Of a DNA stretch of 32,404 nucleotides, positions 1 through 6,865 are shown piece by piece. A model generated the notes under the pieces. The model made no database searches. It was not told where the DNA came from and saw only the letters and a program-made list of their open reading frames with translations. The stretch spans positions 1 to 32,404 of the forward strand of contig CAJQOS010000033.1 in assembly GCA_905479975.1 (NCBI GenBank), written 5' to 3'. The position numbers and the translations under genes were made by a program. Origin of the DNA: an uncultured Puniceicoccaceae bacterium (GTDB lineage Bacteria > Verrucomicrobiota > Verrucomicrobiia > Opitutales > Coraliomargaritaceae). Within the stretch, counting starts at the first letter, position 1. Every line of letters begins with the position of its first letter.

Positions 1-93
1 CGAGGTGGGATATTGGCTGCACCAATATTTATAGCCTACGAATTTGGAGCATGGGAGGCAAATTTTCCTCTTATGCTCCTTTATTTTTAACGC

Positions 94-477
94 CTAGCCC
101 GCGTCATGACTGATCACACGCAACGTGGGACGGGCTCTACCTATACCACGTGACTCCCAATATTCATACGTGGAGCCAGATGAAGCCCCCTGATCCTCCT
201 CATCGTCTGGCCTCTCATCATAACCACGCGACTGCCAATATGCATCGTTATTAGAGTTCAGCTGATTGGCACGGTTGTCATCATACTCCTGAAACATAGT
301 AGAGGAGCTTGAGGAAGAAGCCTGATCTTCCCAATCGTCTGGACGATCATCATAACCACGCGACTCCCAATATGCGTCATTATTAGGATTCATCTGATCA
401 CTGTGATTATCTGCATGTGCAATCGCACAGCACAGCATGAGCAGAATAAATGAGGTTAATGCACTTAGTTTTTTCAT
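94..477 (-). CDS. Secreted protein with internal acidic/tyrosine repeats
   Basis: I do not recognise a family. I start it at the ATG at 477, not the longer in-frame ATG at 522, because a clean signal peptide begins there: MKKLSALTS, then a hydrophobic stretch ending AIAHA. The mature part contains two copies of a roughly 45-residue unit centred on NNDAYWxSRGYDxRPDDxxDQ, and a third partial copy (YEYWESRGIG) near the C-terminus. The linkers are Ser-rich. The product is about 127 residues, acidic and probably exported to the periplasm or cell surface. The repeats are also visible in the DNA, which suggests recent internal duplication. Function unknown. No operon partner is seen inside the window. 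Confidence 0.6.
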   Translation of the reverse strand: MKKLSALTSFILLMLCCAIAHADNHSDQMNPNNDAYWESRGYDDRPDDWEDQASSSSSSTMFQEYDDNRANQLNSNNDAYWQSRGYDERPDDEEDQGASSGSTYEYWESRGIGRARPTLRVISHDAG

Positions 478-653
478 GTTACGTAAGATGATACGGGATA
501 CAGATAAGCGAACACACTGCAACTAATCTAATCATCTATCGTGATGTATTTTAAAAACTTCAGCGCCCTAAAAGAACTCTAACCTCATCAACAGGAAGCC
601 ATCGCCGAAAAAATCGCAGCATTCTCCTAGGTCACCCCGTATTTGTCCTACCC

Positions 654-681
654 TGTTCACTAGAATGCTAACCAGTGAACA
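654..681. promoter_or_regulatory. Palindrome 8-12-8, candidate operator
   Basis: TGTTCACT (654-661) and its exact reverse complement AGTGAACA (674-681) are separated by 12 nt. It ends 25 nt before the ATG of the ORF at 707. The geometry equals that of the palindromes at 3139-3170 and 3858-3885, which precede AbiEi-like genes, so I infer an operator, possibly left over from a lost toxin-antitoxin gene. The rest of 523-706 shows no clear gene, only a short open stretch (about 593-630) ending in a stop. Confidence 0.5.
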
Positions 682-706
682 TTCGAACACATTCAATATT
701 TAGAAG

Positions 707-1051
707 ATGCGCCTGACTCCCCAGTCGATACGTCGCGTCGCCGACGGGCTAGTGATTGAAGGGCCTCAGGGCCCGGTGCTGATCCGTCGACAAATGGATC
801 GTATCGAAACGAAGTATCAAGGCGACCAACTAGTGAATGGCAGCGTCGCCGCATACTCGAAAGCACTCGTCGAACAAGCGATCGAACTCACCAATCGATT
901 CCCCTTCCCCTGGAGAATCGACGCCGACGGCACGCAACGCATCACCGACCATCAACGCTACTACGAGCAGACGTTCAACAAAGACCTACAAGGCATTGAA
1001 ACCCTCAAGCGCTGGTTACAGCGCTCATCATTCCTAGAAATAGAGAGATAG
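707..1051 (+). CDS. Hypothetical protein, 114 aa
   Basis: A small basic protein of no family I recognise. It has no signal peptide, membrane segment or obvious catalytic motif. The first half is beta-like (VADGLVIEGPQGPVLIRRQ) and the second half helical (YYEQTFNKDLQGIETLKRWLQRS). It counts as coding because a diverged copy of its last 30 codons occurs at 2988-3077 with the reading frame preserved and mostly synonymous or conservative differences, the pattern left by protein-level selection. It sits between a gapped palindrome (654-681) and a DUF6088 tail fragment (1097-1135), so it belongs to the accessory cluster. It may itself be a truncated remnant. Confidence 0.5.
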   Translation: MRLTPQSIRRVADGLVIEGPQGPVLIRRQMDRIETKYQGDQLVNGSVAAYSKALVEQAIELTNRFPFPWRIDADGTQRITDHQRYYEQTFNKDLQGIETLKRWLQRSSFLEIER

Positions 1052-1096
1052 ACTAGATTCACTGAAAGGTTGCCAGCAAAGCCTCCATTAAGGCTC

Positions 1097-1135
1097 GTCA
1101 ATATATTCCGCAAACTGGCCAAGCCAAACAAATGA
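1097..1135 (+). pseudogene. C-terminal remnant of a DUF6088-type gene
   Basis: The 13 codons from 1097 read VNIFRKLAKPNK-stop, matching the last residues of the intact DUF6088 protein at 3176-3802 (ADIFRKLAQPQKDLN). The rest of the gene is gone. The preceding 1056-1094 matches DNA at 2950-2983 that precedes the other copy of the 114-aa ORF tail, so this is part of a shuffled repeat. Confidence 0.6.
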
Positions 1136-1347
1136 ATCTAATTCAATTAATTTTACCTAAATAATAGCATAATTTAATTAAACTTAACATATTAGAGCGA
1201 ATTTATGACTTAATCCGTTGAAAATCCTAAAAAACCTCGCATAATAGCGAATACTATAATCTAGTTAAAATTAACATAATAACCCTCTAATTCTATAGTA
1301 TTTACACAATAGAGCCACTTGCGGCTCTTTAACCCATCAAATTTAAC
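1136..1347 (+). promoter_or_regulatory. AT-rich region upstream of the fic gene with direct and inverted repeats
   Basis: This 212-nt stretch is markedly more AT-rich than its surroundings and has no gene. It contains two diverged direct repeats about 80 nt apart (ATAATAGC at 1161 and 1241; TTAAACTTAACATA near 1178 and TTAAAATTAACATA near 1265). It also has a 9-nt inverted pair (1250-1258 with 1294-1302), a short TCTAT/ATAGA pair with a 12-nt gap (1292-1313), and a 6-6-6 hairpin AGAGCC/GGCTCT at 1312-1329, which ends 18 nt before the fic ATG. I infer promoter plus operators. No single sigma-70 promoter is convincing. Confidence 0.45.
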
Positions 1348-2844
1348 ATGGCTTTGATCTATGGTTCAGGCGATCCGCAGCGATCCCGAGAAATTTCGCG
1401 TAAAGTTAAGGCAGGCACATTACGAAAACTCGCCACTAAACTTTACACGGATGACTTGCGCACCGAACCGGCCGAGATCATGCGTCGGCATCGTTTAGAA
1501 ATCGCTGCCCATTTTTATCCCGGCGCGGTGATCAGCCACCGCTCAGCGCTCGAAGGCACACTCTCGCCCAGTGGCAAGCTCCACATTAGTCTGCCACAAA
1601 AGGTCGCACCAGTGCGCAAACTCCCAGGCTTGGAGATCCGTATCTGGGAAGGCCCTGAAGCACAAATCAACGAGGTTCGAATCGCTGAGCAAGAAGACGG
1701 CAATTGCCTCTACATGGCAAACCAGACACGTGCCGTGCTTGAAAATTTTCAAATTGCCCGCGCTCGTGCCAACGATGAGCCCAAAACACTCTCAAGAGAG
1801 TCACTGGAACAATGGTTTGACCGCCAGCTCCGTATCCTCGGCGCTGGCGGCGAAAGTTGGCTGAATGATTTATTGGAATCTGCCCGCACCCTCTCTCAGC
1901 AATTAGGTTGGAAGCGCGAATTCGGAGCACTGGAAGAATTTACGCGTGCGCTCAAAGGAAAGCCGTCGGCTTACGCACTCAACTCGGAACCCTCTCGCGC
2001 TCGTGCGTTGGGAAAACCTTATGATCCAGAACGGATTCAACTCTTCAATGAACTTAAGGCAGCGCTTTCATCCGAGAACTTTAACGAATTAACAGCACCT
2101 CCAGTGGCCGAACTGGAAAACCGCGCTTTTTGGGAAGCCTATTTTTCGAACTACATCGAAGGCACAAAATTCTCGGTCGAAGAGGCACAGGAAATAGTCA
2201 ATGAAACCGACACGGCAAAAGCCCTGACGCGCAAGCGCCCTGAGGATGCGCATGACATCATAGAAACTTACCGCTTAATTGTGGATAATAAGATCAGTGG
2301 CAAGGTCGCGCCCAATGCCCAGAAATATATTGAGCTCATTAAAATTCGACACGCTCGAATGATGGCGAGCCGTGCAAATGTGAGCCCCGGTGAATTTAAA
2401 GAGCGTAATAATGAAGTTGGCTCACGTGTGTTTGTGCGTCCAGAACTGGTGAGCGAAACAATTGCTAGAGGTTGGCATTCGGGACGCGATTTAACTTCAG
2501 CCACCGCACGTGCCTTTTTTATGCTCTTCGTCACCTCCGAGGTGCACCCATTTACAGATGGCAATGGCCGGATCTCAAGACTTGGGATGAATGCTATCCT
2601 AGAAGCTGCTGGCCTGACACGCCTCATCCTACCGACGTCTTTTCGCAATGACTACCTTACAGTGCTGGAAGCATTAACCAGTAATGGGAACGCAAAGCCT
2701 TACTGCAAGTTTGCCCACAAACTGATCGATTTAAACAGCCGCATGCCCTTTGCGACACTTAAAGAATCATATACGCACTTCAAAAAGACGGGCGCACTCG
2801 ATGAACCAACGAACTCGAATTTCAGCCTGCAAAACTTTATTTAA
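1348..2844 (+). CDS. Fic/DOC family enzyme with AbiEi-like N-terminal domain
   Basis: 498 residues. The C-terminal half is a Fic domain: the active-site loop HPFTDGNGRISR (residues 400-411) is intact, with the catalytic His and the GNGR phosphate-binding residues. Fic enzymes usually transfer AMP, or sometimes another phosphoryl-containing group, to a target hydroxyl. An inhibitory helix motif SNYIEG (267-272, fitting S/T-x-x-x-E-G/N) precedes the catalytic core, so the enzyme is probably intramolecularly self-inhibited. Residues 1 to about 200 resemble an AbiEi antitoxin: a winged-helix-like start (REISRKVKAGTLRKLATKLY) and a VISHRSALEG segment. One polypeptide therefore appears to combine a DNA-binding antitoxin-like module with a transferase. 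The long repeat-rich leader suggests autoregulation. Its target is unknown. Long Fic proteins of this general layout are known to me from bacterial genomes, but the N-terminal domain is poorly characterised. Confidence 0.85.
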   Translation: MALIYGSGDPQRSREISRKVKAGTLRKLATKLYTDDLRTEPAEIMRRHRLEIAAHFYPGAVISHRSALEGTLSPSGKLHISLPQKVAPVRKLPGLEIRIWEGPEAQINEVRIAEQEDGNCLYMANQTRAVLENFQIARARANDEPKTLSRESLEQWFDRQLRILGAGGESWLNDLLESARTLSQQLGWKREFGALEEFTRALKGKPSAYALNSEPSRARALGKPYDPERIQLFNELKAALSSENFNELTAPPVAELENRAFWEAYFSNYIEGTKFSVEEAQEIVNETDTAKALTRKRPEDAHDIIETYRLIVDNKISGKVAPNAQKYIELIKIRHARMMASRANVSPGEFKERNNEVGSRVFVRPELVSETIARGWHSGRDLTSATARAFFMLFVTSEVHPFTDGNGRISRLGMNAILEAAGLTRLILPTSFRNDYLTVLEALTSNGNAKPYCKFAHKLIDLNSRMPFATLKESYTHFKKTGALDEPTNSNFSLQNFI

Positions 2845-2851
2845 AGGGAAA

Positions 2852-2868
2852 TGGGGTTCAAGTCTCCA
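2852..2868 (+). pseudogene. tRNA T-arm-like fragment
   Basis: TGGGG-TTCAAGT-CTCCA forms a T-stem (one G-T pair) with a canonical T-loop, 8 nt after the fic stop codon. The following bases do not pair with the tRNA 5' half that starts at 2882, and no anticodon arm precedes it. It looks like the scar of a tRNA 3' end, possibly an integration site. Confidence 0.4.
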
Positions 2869-2881
2869 GTTCAGTCAGTAG

Positions 2882-2913
2882 GCCAGCTTAGCTCAGTTGG
2901 TAGAGCAGTTGAT
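2882..2913 (+). pseudogene. Truncated 5' half of a tRNA-Thr-like gene
   Basis: The segment has an acceptor 5' strand (GCCAGCT), TA at positions 8-9, a perfect D-arm (GCTC-AGTTGGTA-GAGC) and the beginning of an anticodon stem (GTTGAT). The sequence then diverges, and no matching 3' half (an AGCTGGC acceptor strand) follows. The 5' half resembles bacterial tRNA-Thr. It is not functional as it stands. Confidence 0.55.
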
Positions 2914-2955
2914 AGAAACCACGCTGCCCAGATCAGGGATAAACGATATTCACTG

Positions 2956-3077
2956 AAAAGTCGCCAGTGAAGCCTTCAATAGGATCCGACCATCAACGCT
3001 ACTACGAACAGACCTTCAACCCAGACCTCCAAGGCATCGAGATGCTCAAGCAGTGGTTACATCGCTCATCAGTGTAG
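2956..3077 (+). pseudogene. Rearranged partial copy of the 114-aa ORF and its flank
   Basis: Codons 2988-3077 read DHQRYYEQTFNPDLQGIEML and continue to a stop (30 codons), matching the C-terminus of the ORF at 707-1051. The DNA just before it (about 2950-2983) matches what lies just after that ORF (about 1056-1094), so the order is permuted. A third short relative of the flank element occurs at about 3086-3115. No start codon or N-terminus exists. Confidence 0.6.
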
Positions 3078-3138
3078 TGGCTGCGGCTAAGCGAAGCCTG
3101 AATTAAGGTTCGACAAACACTATCATTTCTAATTGTTT

Positions 3139-3170
3139 TTGAAACAAATATAGACATCTTTTTGTTTCAA
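3139..3170. promoter_or_regulatory. Palindrome 10-12-10 upstream of the DUF6088 gene
   Basis: TTGAAACAAA (3139-3148) and TTTGTTTCAA (3161-3170) are exact reverse complements separated by 12 nt, ending 5 nt before the start codon. A TATAAT hexamer overlaps the ATG (3172-3177). It probably serves as an autorepression operator: AbiEi-type proteins are known to bind inverted repeats in their own promoters. Confidence 0.6.
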
Positions 3171-3175
3171 TTATA

Positions 3176-3802
3176 ATGGGTAAGCACGCAAATAGTATCG
3201 ACTCAAAAATCCTCTCCCGAGTTCAGTCTCATGGGAAGGGCTGGGTTTTCACGCCTGCTCACTTCGACGATCTAGCAGGCCGCGCAACGGTGTCGATCGT
3301 GCTCAAACGGCACACCGATGCAGGCACCTTTAGAAATCTAGCTCGCGGACTATATGACTACCCGAAGACAGACCCACAGCTCGGCCTCTTACAGCCAACC
3401 ATCGGTGATATTGCAAATGCGCTCGCTGGGCGCGACGAGATCCGCCTCCAACCTTCCGGGGCCTATGCAGCCAACCGCTTGGGATTAAGCACTCAAGTCC
3501 CGATGAAAGTGGTCTATCTAACCGATGGACGTTCGCGAACTGTGCAAATTGGCAAACGACAAATTTTACTCCGGAACACCACGCCAAAAAACATGGCAGC
3601 TGCAGGTAAGATCAGCGGACTGATCATTCAGGCATTGAAACATCTAGGCAAAGATCAGGTCGATGATCACGTCATCGATCAACTGGATCGAAGGCTCGAC
3701 GATACCGCCCGCAAGCAACTATTGAAAGACATCCGCAGCGCACCTGCATGGATCGCCGATATATTTCGCAAACTGGCACAACCACAGAAGGATCTCAATT
3801 GA
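3176..3802 (+). CDS. DUF6088 family protein (AbiEi-like antitoxin)
   Basis: 208 residues, full length for the family as I know it. The N-terminus (KILSRVQSHGKGWVFTPAHFDDL, then a recognition-helix-like VSIVLKRHTDAGTFRNLARGLYDYP) fits a winged helix. The middle has the family's LQPSGAYAANRLGLSTQVP and VVYLTDGRSRTVQIG blocks. The C-terminus is DHVIDQLDRRLDDTARKQLL plus APAWIADIFRKLA. Genes of this family usually precede an AbiEii-like nucleotidyltransferase and act as antitoxin and repressor. Here the next gene is a separate AbiEi with its own palindrome, so the original toxin may be lost, or the AbiEii at 4492 may serve both. Tails of two more relatives lie nearby (1097-1135, 5351-5515). Antitoxin function is inferred from family and context. 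Confidence 0.85.
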   Translation: MGKHANSIDSKILSRVQSHGKGWVFTPAHFDDLAGRATVSIVLKRHTDAGTFRNLARGLYDYPKTDPQLGLLQPTIGDIANALAGRDEIRLQPSGAYAANRLGLSTQVPMKVVYLTDGRSRTVQIGKRQILLRNTTPKNMAAAGKISGLIIQALKHLGKDQVDDHVIDQLDRRLDDTARKQLLKDIRSAPAWIADIFRKLAQPQKDLN

Positions 3803-3857
3803 ACAAGGAATGAGGCCCGTGCGAATCTCCTTGCTCCGTTACCCCAAACAGACATAT

Positions 3858-3885
3858 TGTCCTCACTTATCAATATATGAGGACA
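3858..3885. promoter_or_regulatory. Palindrome 8-12-8 upstream of abiEi
   Basis: TGTCCTCA (3858-3865) and TGAGGACA (3878-3885) are exact reverse complements with a 12-nt AT-rich gap, ending 16 nt before the abiEi ATG. Position and symmetry fit an AbiEi autoregulatory operator. Confidence 0.65.
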
Positions 3886-3901
3886 TTTCGTCTCCCATCG
3901 C

Positions 3902-4495
3902 ATGAAAACAAGTCCGGTCAGTATTTTTAGAGAAAGCGGCGGTCAGCTGCGCATGAGCGAAGCCGTTGAACGGGGTATCAGTCGCTACATGCTCTACTCG
4001 CTCCGTGACAAAGGTGTCATCGAACCAATAAGCCGAGGCGTCTATCGACTGGTCGACCTTCCCCCCGTCAGCAACCCCGACCTGGTTGCTATTGCACTCC
4101 GCTACCCCAACGCCGTGGTCTGTCTGATCTCGGCACTCTCATTTCACGGAATCACAACTCAAATCCCGCACGAAGTATCTCTGGCTATCCTCCGAGACAC
4201 ACGTTCGCCATCGACAGACTACCCGCCACTACAAGTCCACCAATTCACCGAAGAAGCCTACAAGGCTGGAATCGAAGCGCACATGATTGATGGAGCAAAG
4301 GTGCAAGTCTACAGCCCTGAAAAAACACTGGCTGACTGTTTCAAGTTTCGAAACAAGATCGGGATGGACGTCGTGCTGGAAGCGCTGAAGCTCTACCGAA
4401 GCCGAATGAAATTTGATTCTAAGAAGATCCTCGAATACGCACGAATTTGCCGCGTCGAACAGGTCATGCACCCCTACCTCGAAGCATCCCTATGA
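3902..4495 (+). CDS. abiEi: Type IV toxin-antitoxin AbiEi family antitoxin
   Basis: 197 residues. An N-terminal winged helix (about 1-50: GGQLRMSEAVERGISRYMLYSLRDKGVIEPISRGVYRL) is followed by the AbiEi C-terminal domain (AIALRYPNAVVCLISALSFHGI; YSPEKTLADCFKFRNKIGMDVVLEALKLY). In characterised AbiE systems this protein represses its own operon and neutralises the AbiEii toxin. The stop codon overlaps the start of the next gene in an ATGA, which implies translational coupling. The gapped palindrome at 3858-3885 is the likely operator. There is no truncation. Confidence 0.92.
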   Translation: MKTSPVSIFRESGGQLRMSEAVERGISRYMLYSLRDKGVIEPISRGVYRLVDLPPVSNPDLVAIALRYPNAVVCLISALSFHGITTQIPHEVSLAILRDTRSPSTDYPPLQVHQFTEEAYKAGIEAHMIDGAKVQVYSPEKTLADCFKFRNKIGMDVVLEALKLYRSRMKFDSKKILEYARICRVEQVMHPYLEASL

Positions 4496-5382
4496 AGACT
4501 CCTAAAAACATCGCAGCCTCGGTTCGTCAGCGTCTCCTCAACCGCTCAAGGGAAGACAACCGTTCCTTTAACGAGCTACTCCAGTATTATGGGATGGAGC
4601 GCTTCCTTTACCGTCTGTCAGTCTCTGAATACGCACCGCACTATATTTTGAAGGGAGCACTCATGCTTCGAGTATGGAACTCCCCAGAGTTCCGACCGAC
4701 CATGGACATCGACATGCTGGGCAAAACTGGAAATGATGAAGCGAATATCATTTTCCAAATCCGCGAGATGATGACCATCGACGTCGATCCGGATGGCTTG
4801 TCATTCGATCCTGAGTCCATTCAGAGTGAGCGAATCACTGAGGATGCCGACTACGAAGGCATCCGAATCCGTTTCCGCGGAGCCTTGGGCAACGCCCGAA
4901 TCAACATGCAGATTGATATTGGATTCGGGGATATTGTTTACCCAGGCCCTCAGCGAGCAGAGCTGCCCTGCATGCTGGATGCCCCCGCACCATCCTTGCT
5001 CTGCTACAGCCGCGAGAGCGCAATTGCTGAGAAGTTCGAAGCCATGCTGACACTTGGAGAACTAAACAGCCGCATGAAAGACTTTTATGACATCTGGCTC
5101 TTATCCCGTCAGTTCGCGTTCGAATACGAGAAGCTGGCCGAAGCAGTCAAACTTACACTCAAGCAACGAGGCACAGAATTGGCGGAGCCCATTGATGCAT
5201 TTTCTGAAGCGTTCATAGCTTCTCGGCAACCACTCTGGGCCGCCTTCCGCAAGCGCTTAAAAGAAGAGCACATTCCAGAGTCATTTGCTGAAATAACATC
5301 TAAAGTTGAGGGCTTCATGACGCCTATCATTCAAGGGAAACCGAGTGGCATCAATTGGCTTCCAACGGGTCCTTGGTCTTGA
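4492..5382 (+). CDS. abiEii: AbiEii/AbiGii family nucleotidyltransferase toxin
   Basis: 296 residues from the ATG overlapping the abiEi stop. A longer in-frame start at 4447 would run deep into abiEi and is rejected. The fold is a DNA polymerase beta-like nucleotidyltransferase: the motif-I region is LKGALML (53-59), where many members have a Gly-Gly/Ser pair. Acidic pair D72/D74 sits in RPTMDIDML. A third acidic region is IDIGFGD (141-147), followed by AEKFEAML (179-186) and the family hallmark MKDFYDIWLL (195-204). Known AbiEii toxins bind GTP and cause reversible growth arrest, giving phage abortive infection; related nucleotidyltransferases modify tRNA ends. The atypical motif I makes exact activity uncertain. 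It forms a two-gene operon with abiEi. Confidence 0.9.
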   Translation: MKTPKNIAASVRQRLLNRSREDNRSFNELLQYYGMERFLYRLSVSEYAPHYILKGALMLRVWNSPEFRPTMDIDMLGKTGNDEANIIFQIREMMTIDVDPDGLSFDPESIQSERITEDADYEGIRIRFRGALGNARINMQIDIGFGDIVYPGPQRAELPCMLDAPAPSLLCYSRESAIAEKFEAMLTLGELNSRMKDFYDIWLLSRQFAFEYEKLAEAVKLTLKQRGTELAEPIDAFSEAFIASRQPLWAAFRKRLKEEHIPESFAEITSKVEGFMTPIIQGKPSGINWLPTGPWS

Positions 5383-5515
5383 TGATACTAGGGTGTGCTC
5401 CAATCGCTTTAAAAATCGGCACCATCCAAGCTGGGGCATATGGAATATTTTTAACCAACTGCTTGCGCTGACTATTGTTCAAACGTCTTCGCAATTTCTC
5501 GACGACTTCAGCCCC
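5351..5515 (-). pseudogene. C-terminal remnant of a DUF6088-type gene, inverted
   Basis: On the minus strand the frame reads VVEKLRRRLNNSQRKQLVKN and then IPYAPAWMVPIFKAIG, colinear with residues 165-200 of the intact DUF6088 protein (VIDQLDRRLDDTARKQLLKD, IRSAPAWIADIFRKLA). No N-terminal two thirds are present. It overlaps the last 32 bases of abiEii on the opposite strand and ends there. It is a separate, diverged paralogue and not a copy of the neighbour, because it differs at about half the positions. Confidence 0.7.
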
Positions 5516-5741
5516 ACAGCACACACACCACTGAGGAATACCCTCGCCACATGCGCCCCCGATTATAATAACAGACACTTGGGGAAGCTACCGAAAAGCC
5601 TTATGGCACATTGACAGAACTATGACGGAATAGCCTCATAAACCACGAAATACCTGCAAAAACCACGAAACTGCCCAAAACGCAACCACTTCACAAACAG
5701 CTAATACACAGCTAAATAGCGCAACAACAGGGAGTTTCCAG

Positions 5742-5775
5742 TAACTTCGATGGCGGATTCGACTCCCGCCACCTC

Positions 5776-5777
<2 letters not shown>
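5742..5777 (+). pseudogene. 3'-end fragment of tmRNA (ssrA), candidate att site
   Basis: The segment ends AACTTCG, TGGCGGATTCGACTCCCGC, CACCTCCA. It matches the layout of a tmRNA 3' end: T-arm (GCGGA-TTCGACT-CCCGC, with one A-C mismatch), acceptor 3' strand CACCTCC and discriminator A. No tmRNA body or tag-peptide frame lies upstream. The 3' end of ssrA is a classic integration target, so this is best read as the distal attachment copy. In that case the element lies to the left and the intact gene is left of the window. A tRNA 3' end is the alternative. The 359 nt between abiEii and here otherwise show only the DUF6088 remnant and an ACCACGAAA direct repeat (about 5641 and 5663). Confidence 0.55.
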
Positions 5778-5825
<48 letters not shown>

Positions 5826-5909
5826 TCCTGAGCAAGCGCAGCGCGCCAAAGGGCAATCAGTCCGAAAAATCACCTGAGCAAGCGCGGCGCAGGCGCTTCA
5901 AGCAATACG

Positions 5910-5948
5910 ATGTTTTACATCTATATATTAGAATGCGAGCAAGACCGC
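5910..5948 (+). pseudogene. N-terminal remnant of a GIY-YIG-type nuclease
   Basis: The ATG at 5910 starts MFYIYILECEQDR, which matches the conserved beginning of small GIY-YIG endonucleases (the YIYIL strand), but homology is lost after about 13 codons. The GIY-YIG core, catalytic Arg and Glu are absent. From general knowledge, intact members of this group often lie next to structural RNA genes, which fits the tmRNA-like fragment 130 nt upstream. Short match, so tentative. Confidence 0.4.
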
Positions 5949-6016
5949 TCAAGCGCCTCAGCAAATCCCACGATTAACCCGCAACTTCCGACACATCATC
6001 TGAAGTTTTTTTGTGC

Positions 6017-6865
6017 CTACTTCGCCCCGACAGAGCTCGGGGCGCAGCCCATGACTTTTCGGAAGACGCGTGAAAAATGTAGTGGATCTTCGTAGCCGAG
6101 CTCCCGGCCGACGGCTCCGACTTGAAGCTGGCCATCGCGTAACAACAGCCATGCGGCACTCATCTTGCGATGCAGGAGCACTTGATACGGTGACTCGCCG
6201 TGATACTTTTTAAAGATTCGGCAAAGATACTCGCTGCTATAGCCGGAGCGCTTCGATAAATCCGACAGGGCATGCAGGTTCTTATATTCGCGCTGCAAAA
6301 TATCCATCGCCAAATCATACACCACACGTGAGGCGGATTTCTCTCCAGAAGCTGAGCCTTGATGACGTGAGATGAGCGCCAAGACCACAGACTCCAAGCC
6401 GTCCACGACTTGAGCGGTCTGCACATCACTCTGCTGCCCTTCGTCCACGATCTTGTCCAACACTCCGACAAGCGAGGACGCATCTCCGAGTTGTAGCACG
6501 CGACCTGGTTGCAGTCCGATTGCGTGCCATGCCTCGGGAAATTCCGCCCCGCCGCGCACAAAGAAATACTTACGAAACGGGCGCTCTGCTTCGTTGCCAA
6601 AATGTTGAGAGACATTTGGGCCGTGGGTAAATACAGAACCATGCCGCAAACGCCGCATCTGCTTGCCTTCCCGATAAAAGCCAAGCCCACCCACGACGAC
6701 TTCCAAGGTCCAAAAGGGGAAATCATTTCGTTCAATAAAGTAATCCGCCGCACACTCCTCATAGCCAGCCATAAAGATACTCCCGGCCGATTCAGCCGAT
6801 CTAGAGAAGTTTGCATAGCGCCCTTGACGGACTTGAGGGGATAATTCTAGGGGGAACGTTTTCAT
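6017..6865 (-). CDS. AraC/XylS family transcriptional regulator
   Basis: 282 residues. The N-terminal half (about 1-110) is a cupin-like sensor region (FWTLEVVVGGLGFYREGKQM; GSVFTHGPNVSQHF). The C-terminal 100 residues carry the paired helix-turn-helix of the AraC family: first at about 198-219 (LHALSDLSKRSGYSSEYLCR), second at about 246-268 (LQVGAVGRELGYEDPLHFSR). It is divergent from fucI with an 81-nt shared intergenic region, so it is probably the activator of the L-fucose genes, responding to fucose or a derivative. The ligand is inferred from position only. Confidence 0.88.
   Translation of the reverse strand: MKTFPLELSPQVRQGRYANFSRSAESAGSIFMAGYEECAADYFIERNDFPFWTLEVVVGGLGFYREGKQMRRLRHGSVFTHGPNVSQHFGNEAERPFRKYFFVRGGAEFPEAWHAIGLQPGRVLQLGDASSLVGVLDKIVDEGQQSDVQTAQVVDGLESVVLALISRHQGSASGEKSASRVVYDLAMDILQREYKNLHALSDLSKRSGYSSEYLCRIFKKYHGESPYQVLLHRKMSAAWLLLRDGQLQVGAVGRELGYEDPLHFSRVFRKVMGCAPSSVGAK

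Noticed and set aside
2882-2955. Intact tRNA-Thr
   Set aside because: The acceptor and D-arm are good, but the anticodon stem is broken and no T-arm or matching 3' acceptor follows, so I list it only as a fragment.
5345-5614. 89-codon + strand ORF after abiEii
   Set aside because: Its start overlaps the abiEii end and its translation has no recognisable features, while the opposite strand shows clear similarity to DUF6088.
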